A DNA stretch of 64,000 bases, taken from positions 37,635,329 through 37,699,328 of the forward strand of contig NC_087069.1 of assembly GCF_963678635.1 (NCBI RefSeq). The letters are read 5' to 3'. This DNA is from Symsagittifera roscoffensis. Its lineage: Eukaryota > Xenacoelomorpha > Acoela > Convolutidae. The notes beneath the pieces were generated by a model. It was not told where the DNA came from, ran no database searches, and was given only the letters and a program-made list of their open reading frames with translations. The first letter of the stretch is position 1. Every line of letters begins with the position of its first letter. Below are positions 57,271 to 64,000 of the stretch, one piece after another. A program made the translations under genes and the position numbers.

Positions 57271-58107
57271 AGATGATCGTTTTGGCTCAAGTGTTGATAA
57301 TATTAATTTTTGAGCAATCAAAATGGCTACATTTTACATCTAATTTGAATTATCACTGAAAAGTAGCCATTTTCAGATTGAGAGATACGTTTTGATGTTT
57401 TTTCTAAATAAACTTGTAAAATCAGCAGAAGTACTTGCGAACGAATGAAGCAGTCGTTTGATTATTGTTAAGCGAAAAGTGATGATCACAGTCAAGCGGT
57501 CAAAACTATGGTTAAAATACCAAGCAGGGTAAAAGTGCAACCATGATGGCAAAAAATACGTTCAAGAAAATTGTTTTTATTTCGTTTTTTTAATGTTTTT
57601 TGTAATTCAGAGTAGTCTATATTCCAGTTTTTTTTTTCACTTAAGCGAAAAAAATAATCAGAAAATGAAAAATGATCAAGTGAATAAAAAGAGCAGAATA
57701 TTTAGTTTGAATATTGCGGAAACATAGGAGCATTTAAGTAACAATGAGATTGGTTAAAGCTAAATTGACGTTTTTGTCATTTTTAGTATGGCTTCTTCGG
57801 GTAAAAACAGTCATTGTCAAAAATCAGTCATATTCAAAATAAAGTAAATTGGGACGAGAACTTTCAAAACTGTTTTGTTTAATTTTCAGTGTCTAAATTT
57901 GGGTTTTTTATTGGGCAAAGTGCTGTTATCGAAAAAGCGTTTCTTAAAGCCATTGAAAAAAAAATTTCAAAAAAATGATCGAACATGGAAAAACAGTTAT
58001 TAATTTTCTTATTAAAACAGCTATTATGTTTCAACGGCCAGGAAATAAAATATCGCTTGTTTTGAATAAAAGATGTGGAGCAATTGAATGTTGATAATTA
58101 CAAACAG
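57271..58107. other. End of the large GPCR intron
   Basis: AT-rich with no coding potential. It ends at ATTACAAACAG (58107), a possible acceptor with a poor pyrimidine tract. An in-frame TGA at 58085 means the exon cannot begin earlier. Confidence 0.4.
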
Positions 58108-58317
58108 TGGTGAAGTTTCTGTACTTGCCAATGGCCTTATTGTCCTAATTATGGCTATTGAACGATATATTCTTGTTTGTCACGCCGAAAAGAAAGCCTG
58201 GCTTGATTCATGGAAGCCTAAAATTTATCTCGCAATTTCGCTGTTTTTACTAATTATTCCTTTGGCGACTATTATAGAAGGAGTAGTCACGACACGAATA
58301 ATGGATGGATACAGAAT
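58108..58317 (+). CDS. Rhodopsin-class GPCR, exon with TM3 and TM4
   Basis: The frame encodes ANGLIVLIMAIERYILVCHA, a clear TM3 end with the E/DRY motif (Glu-Arg-Tyr) and the usual ILVC continuation. A short second intracellular loop (EKKAWLDSWKPK) and TM4 (IYLAISLFLLIIPLATIIEG) follow, then an extracellular segment ending YRMYC, where the second-loop Cys is expected. The acceptor at 58107 gives a phase that fits the GTACGT donor of the TM1-TM2 exon. The frame stops at TGA 58328. A weak donor, GTACTG at 58318, would permit continuation. TM5-TM7 were not found downstream in the window, so the gene is either incomplete here or a relic. Confidence 0.6.
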
Positions 58318-61300
58318 GTACTGCCCATGATGAACTGTTTTTGAATCGCGACAGCTCCGAGCAAACACTTATCTTTTTCTTTTTAAACGCCGAGTCTCAT
58401 TTGCTATAAATGAAACACAAAAAGCTAAAAAAACATCTCCACAAAAAATCTAATGGTTAAGCTTGACTTTGAAAACAGTCTCAACAGATTTTTGAAACTC
58501 AGCTCGAGTTTGAGAAAGTGTGAGGAAATAGCCTAAACGTAATAATGAATATGTCAATTTCCAACTCAACGTCTGTAAGAGTCGGTATCAATGTTTTCAA
58601 CTGGATGATAAGACAAAATACATATCATTTAAATACAAGTAATGTGATCGACTCCTAACTTTAGGGGTTAGGCTCGCCACTTTTTGGTGTGAATTCCGAT
58701 GTTCTGAACGTAGTTTTGGTCCTGAGCGTCTAAAAGATTTCTAAAGGTCACCCAGGGTCACCTGGGATCAGTTTTTTTTATTCAGGTTAAGAATCCCATG
58801 GGGGTCCTCTCTACCAAGTTATATTGATATCCCATTAATACTTCCCAAGTTGTGCAATTTCTGAGGTCCATTATCTTTTTCCCCAGGAAAAGCTGTTAAC
58901 GCCGGAGAGAGGGATTTTATTTGGCGGTTTTTTCGGTTACTTATTCGAGGAATTTTTTATGGGTAGTTTTTTGTGGGTTGTATCTAGTGCCCGTTGCCGC
59001 CATCAATTCGAAATGTCCTCGCTCATTATTTTGTGTAAACTGCCTATTTTTTGTCTAAAGGCTGCTTTTCCCAAGAGTTAATAGCTTCATGTCCAAAACT
59101 TGCTACCTAAAACGAGTTTACCAGCAGACGAAGGTAGATTAGAATCTCCAACTCTATATACTTTTTGCTCAATCAATCCATTGATCAATTTTTGAGAAAT
59201 ATTGAGCAATGCTTCTGATTAGTGTTTTTAACATTGTTAACACAGATTTTTTCAAACAATTAATTGAAAAATTTACTAGAGATTTTTGAAGACAGATTTA
59301 CTATGTTAATTAATTATATTGTATGTTTGAAAAATTTTGATGTGTTATCGAAACAAGCCACGATGGAAGAATGTTGAGGGGCCTGATAGGAAGATTTTTA
59401 TTTATGTAATCAGCCATATTTTAATTTTGTTGTAACTTGGGGGTATTAGTGTGAAAAAAGTGTATAAATTTGATACAGTGGTGTACAAAATGATTGAACG
59501 TGGGAGCAAGAAGGTTGTTGTTAATTTCTGGGAACCTTATTTTCAGTCATCCTCCTTTCCTACTCAGTCGTCGATTTTCCATATAGTGAAATTATTTGTG
59601 GCACAGCGTGTTTTACAGCTGAATGCAATTTTGCTGCTTTCTTTTGTGAAACTTGTTGATCATTATTTCGAACTTTTTAAAGAAAAAATGACCAATAGGG
59701 ACTCTGGTGTTGGTTTTTTATTCACTCAAATTTCATTTTTCAACTCAGTGTTTTGAAAAATTTGTATGATCTGAAAAATCTCGTTGATTTTTGCTCACTT
59801 TAGGAAATTTTGAAAGTTTTATTTTACAACTGCAAAAAAAAAAGAATTTTTTTTCTCGTTTTTATCTTGAATTTCTCATTTCTTGAAATATTCTTTCGTT
59901 GTTATGATTTGTTCCTTGAGCCTCGAATTTTTGATAAGAGAAGTCGTGTTCTCATTCTGATGGAAAATTTCTTTGTAAAGCTACTGTCATTTTTATGTAT
60001 GTTTTTCGAATAGTTCTTAGGTGTCCAAATTTTTAAATCTTTTGATGCTTGGTAGTTTTTGTGAGGTATTTTCCAATAAATTTAATTTTATAATTGATTT
60101 TGTGATTTTCTATTTTTCAATGAAAAGATCCAATTTTTGTGCTCGGTTTTGTTTTTATTCGAAAAAACGATGACTGTTGAACTATTTTCTACATGAATGA
60201 CTTGTTTTTTGGGTTTTGAGGGCAGAGTTTTGCACTAAAAATAGTATTCTGGTTCATTGCTTCAAAGTAATATGTGTTTAGATAAGTGGAGACTAGTATA
60301 GTTGCTATTATAATTTAACTTGATGCTGTTTAACTTTTTTTTGTAGTTTTTTGAGGGCTATTTGAGTAATTGTTTTTTTTTTCTGGAGCGCAATTTGTGT
60401 TTTTGATTTCCAACTTTGTGTGATATTTTAGTTTGAGTGGACTATTTAGGTAATTGTATAGATGCTAGCTATTTGATCTACTGTATTGTTGTTGTTGTTT
60501 GTAAGGTTGTTGAACTAAATTGTTGAACTACTATGATATCTATTGTTCAAACGTGAGAAAACAATTAAGTTCGATTTTGTTAATTTCTCTGACTATAATT
60601 TATTAGCTTGGTGATTTGATCAATATATATCTTTCTATTGGGTTGCGATAGTAATTTTTACTGTTTGGGGATAGCAGTTGTAGTAACTTGTTAGAAAATT
60701 TTCCACCTGATAGTCTTTTTTATCTCTTTATAAGGAATGGAAATTATTCAATTAGTTTTTTGCGAACGTTTTTCTTTATGATTTTAAAAATTATGAATTG
60801 TGTTTTTTTTATGTTCTCTCTTTCTTGCGTCTTTTACGTATTTATTTTTAATTTTAGTCCGATTTCCTTAGATAAGTTTTACTTGAAAAACGTTTAAGAA
60901 ATTTTGTGCAACCCTTCCTGTAACAATTTTTATGTCCGATAGAAATAATGATAAGCATTTTCCAATAGCTTCCTAATGGTAATTAAATCCAACGGAATCT
61001 GACTTTCATACAAAATGAAATCGGAATGTTTGAAAAAAAATCCTTATCATTTGATTCCAATAACGAAAGTTGTATGATGAGAGTTTTTTCCGTACGAACA
61101 GAATAAGCATAATTCTTTAAAGTTGCTGCAATTTTGCTGCCAATTGTGTTTAATCTATTGTGATGTAGACCAAAATTTATGAATTTGTTTTTCTATTTAT
61201 AATTTTATAGCTTGGTAATTTTGATCACTTTTTATCTTTCTATTTATTTGGGGCAGTGAGTTGTAGTGTTTTGGGATGAAAATAGTTATTTTTTCATAAT

Positions 61301-62150
61301 TTTTGTTAAATAATTTTGTCATTTTATTTTTCAATTGTTATAAGAAAATTATGTGATATGTTTTTTTATTGTTCAAATTTACTTTTGCACACTGTTGTGA
61401 CTGTTTTTATCATTGTTGCCTTCATAGTGTTAAATTTTTGGAGAAAGAAAGCTTTTCATACAATACCATTAAGGAAAAATTCCATGATCAATAGTTTCTA
61501 CAGTTTGAATAAATGTTATTCATGCTGTTTTCATTGTTCTATAGAAAAGTATGGAATTGTATGACGGGCAATTTTTCAATAAACAAAAATTTATGACTAG
61601 CATTTCACATCAGCCTGGAGTGGTAGTTTTTAAATTACCAAATACCCATTATATTTGCACTCATTACTATTTTTTCTGGGGATGAAAATAATAACAGAAA
61701 GTTTAGTGAAATACATTGGGTCGTCATATAATTGCAAAAATATGGTGAAATTTCTGTCGTTATTTTACTTTGTATAAGGCACGATGTGACAGGAGTGAAT
61801 TGGGACTTTTAGGATAGGTTTTGTTCCGCCCCTTTGGTGAATCTCATAAAAATTATTAGTTTTCACTTGAAATTCATATTTTGTCCAAGTATTCGCGATT
61901 CAGACTTCAAAGAAAAACACTTAAACATGAGAAAAATTTTCTCTGTTTTGAATTTTCGGACGAAAATCGAAGTTCGATTGAGCGGCAGAAAGAACGTACA
62001 TACTCTTATGCAATGTGAATTTAGCTGTAATAACTCAACCTAACTGCGCTCAATCCACCGTCATCAGAAAAATGAAAAACGTTTTGAGGAAAAGGATTAT
62101 TTTGTAGTATTTTCAAATACGATGCCTCGAGTTATAGTTAGTTTTTTTTT
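58318..62150. other. T-rich region without a supported gene
   Basis: The + strand is strongly T-rich from about 59400 to 61700. Open frames such as 59451-59756, 59810-60013, 60688-60897 and 61316-61564 are rich in Phe/Leu/Ile/Val as expected from T-rich DNA, and none has a recognised domain. If the GPCR continues, its TM5-TM7 exons should lie here or beyond, but no CWxP or NPxxY was seen. Confidence 0.45.
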
Positions 62151-62890
62151 GGCTTTTTCTGTATCTGAGTTGGTTTCTTTGTAGGTTTTGGTGTCAATTC
62201 GAGGCCAAACTGTGCAATGGATAGGCGCACATTTTTGTGTCTGTATGTTCCTGGATTCCAGAGACAAGTCCTAGAACATGTTCAAAAATGTAAGTGGATT
62301 CCACTTATAACTTTTCAGTGGATTCCGCGTACAAATAACTGTAACGTAAGTTTTGTCGAATTATTGATTTTGTTGCGGATTCAGCAACGAGCAAATATAA
62401 GTAGTTGTTACGGATTCCGCAAATGTAAGTAGATTCCCCAATTTTGAGTGGGTTCCACAGATTTATGTGGATTTCGCTTATAATTTGCGGATTCCGCTCA
62501 CAATTCGCGGAATCCGCTTACAGTTTGCGGAATCCGCTTAGAATTTGCAGAATCCGCTTATAATTTGCGGAGTCCGCTTACAATTTGCGGATTCCGTTGA
62601 TGTTGCGGATTCCTTGACAGCTTATTTTTACTAAAAGCAGATGTTGTTATTTGTTCATGGATTCCAGATATTTGTTCCGAATTCCCCACATTTTGGTGCG
62701 GTTTTTGCAAAATTGCCATTTTTTGGAGCAGTTTTCAGCACGACAGTGTTTTAGTTATTTGTTCGTGGAATCCAAAACAGCAGAGAAGATCAAAGAAAAA
62801 TAGCAGTTTTGCGGATTCCGGGACCGATCTCATTTTTGCCTGTTGTGGAATCCGCTTACAATTCACAAAATGCACAGCTTGGTATCGAAA
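62150..62890 (-). repeat. Dispersed repeat rich in GCGGAATCCGC palindromes (copy 2, inverted)
   Basis: It is the reverse complement of the 34440-35060 repeat. The tail CGAGGCCAAACTGTGCAATG with GGATAGGCGCAC is at 62200-62230, and the palindrome-rich body extends to about 62880. It includes an exact 20-bp tandem array at 62463-62602. Confidence 0.75.
62463..62602. repeat. 20-bp tandem array, seven units
   Basis: Units of TTTGCGGAATCCGCTTACAA type begin at 62463, 62483, 62503, 62523, 62543, 62563 and 62583 with exact 20-bp phase and scattered substitutions. Each contains the near-palindrome GCGGAATCCGC. Confidence 0.9.
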
Positions 62891-64000
62891 TGGTTGTTTT
62901 GTTTTCAAAAAATAGTTTTTTTTATCCGGTCAAGGTTATTGTTTTTTATTAAATGATGCTTTTTCACTCCTATTTTTAGTCAACTAAAGTCTATTTTTTA
63001 AATCAAATTTTTCCAGTAACTTTGGTTGTTTTTCTCTTTGGTTGTTTGTATTGTTATTAGTAATGAGAGATGAGGCAGAGATAATTTTTTAAATCCATCT
63101 TCAGGCTCAGTTTGTTCGTGACTTTTTAGTTTGGATCTTAGTGTTGTGAAGTCTGAAACGAAAGAAGGGTTGCAATGATATGTTGAAAATACAACTAGGT
63201 TGAAGGATCAGGAATCAGTCGGCAAGGTTCAGTAAAAATCCTCAAAAAACTCCGAAATACTTTTTAATAATCAGTTTTTTTTTGTATTTCACACAGCTAG
63301 GTGGAGAGAAACCTAAGGGATGTGTGAGGTGGTTAAATACTAAATAACCTAACTGATGATGAAATAACCATGTAAAAAAAAATCTAATTAAATTAAAATG
63401 TTATTTTGCATTGGATAGAACTATGTCTTCATTTAGGGTTGGAATGAGAGTCGCGACCCATAGTTTTAGTTTAAAGTCTTATATATATATATATCCTCTC
63501 CTATGAATAACTTAATTGAATAAAGTTTTCCCATCATATCACCAATTTTTGGTTCCTACGCTTAAATTCCGAAGCAAAGGAACTTTTAAGTTTTTCTTTT
63601 TGAGCTGTTGCGATGTCATCTAGAACTTCAGAAAACCAAGGGCGAGTTCGCTTTGCCGATTTTTGAATAAATAGCTCTGAGATTTCACTGATTATTCTAG
63701 CAATCTAGTCAATCAACGTCAAATTATAAATGAAAAAAAAAAAAATGACCATCAAAATGAAACACTAAAAGAAAAGCAGTGCTTGAAGTCAGCAAAAAAT
63801 GGTGTGAAATTCTCTGTTTTCTTTGATTAAATGTTTAAATATATGAAGACCCATTTAAATGCAAAAATTTTCTTGGCAAATGACTACTGCTAGTTTTGTC
63901 AGTTCAAAAACATTCTAAAAAAAATCAGATGTTATGATTTTTGAGCTAAAAAGGCGTGACAGATTGTTTTATGTCTTCCAAAAAAACTAAAAGCTAGAAC
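62891..64000. other. AT-rich flank with a TA microsatellite
   Basis: A run of alternating TA lies at about 63479-63493. No gene, element or LTR was recognised in the rest of the stretch. Confidence 0.5.

Noticed and set aside
58340-58446. Frame reading NTYLFLFKRRVSFAINETQK as a possible TM5/ICL3 continuation of the GPCR
   Set aside because: It is preceded by stops, has no convincing acceptor and lacks a full helix. The resemblance is too weak.
59451-59756. 101-codon + strand frame
   Set aside because: It starts at GTG, has no recognised domain, no splice context and a composition like its T-rich surroundings.
61316-61564. 82-codon frame with one hydrophobic helix as a possible GPCR TM7 exon
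   Set aside because: No NPxxY or other receptor motif is present, and hydrophobic residues are expected in T-rich DNA.
62463-62602. Possible CRISPR-like array
   Set aside because: The 20-bp units are directly contiguous with no spacers, and the DNA is eukaryotic.

Overview
The window is eukaryotic DNA from an invertebrate animal. It is AT-rich, contains intron-split coding segments, and is mostly LTR retrotransposons at different stages of decay. Nothing bacterial is present (no operons, Shine-Dalgarno sites or CRISPR). The species cannot be fixed from the sequence. A tunicate such as an appendicularian, or another small invertebrate, would fit the Ty3/gypsy and BEL/Pao types, but that is only a guess.

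Left to right. (1) 1-9064: a minus-strand Ty3/gypsy element (E1), cut by the window edge inside integrase. Its gag-pol is nearly complete but carries stops and frameshifts. (2) 9766-10878: a candidate two-exon host gene with good splice signals. (3) 12541-33499: a staircase of partial tandem duplications. The underlying composite is an internally deleted Ty3/gypsy element (E2, minus), a decayed Ty1/copia-like element (plus) and a BEL/Pao fragment (minus). Blocks of it repeat at 13690-19488, 19489-21540 and 21541 onward. A further direct duplication of the BEL/Pao part lies at about 26490-29642 and 29643-33499. The copies share the same stops, so duplication followed pseudogenisation. (4) 33600-35330: minisatellites, a dispersed repeat rich in GCGGAATCCGC, and a 100-bp tandem repeat. 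(5) 35585-35871 and 58108-58317: two plus-strand exons of a rhodopsin-class GPCR (TM1-TM2, then TM3-TM4). The intervening intron of about 22 kb holds three Ty3/gypsy elements: E4 (36740-45202, decayed), E5 (46912-54050, intact) and E6 (55555-57270, truncated, antisense). (6) 58318-64000: T-rich noncoding DNA with an inverted copy of the GCGGAATCCGC repeat at 62150-62890.

E5 is the best-supported feature. It has two 294-bp LTRs with no difference seen, a 5-bp target duplication AGGGC, a tRNA-Ser-type primer binding site, a polypurine tract, and a 1702-codon gag-pol reading frame with all catalytic residues. A 443-codon second reading frame lies in the same frame after a single TGA. Its start codon straddles the LTR/PBS boundary, an arrangement also visible in E2 and, mutated, in E6.
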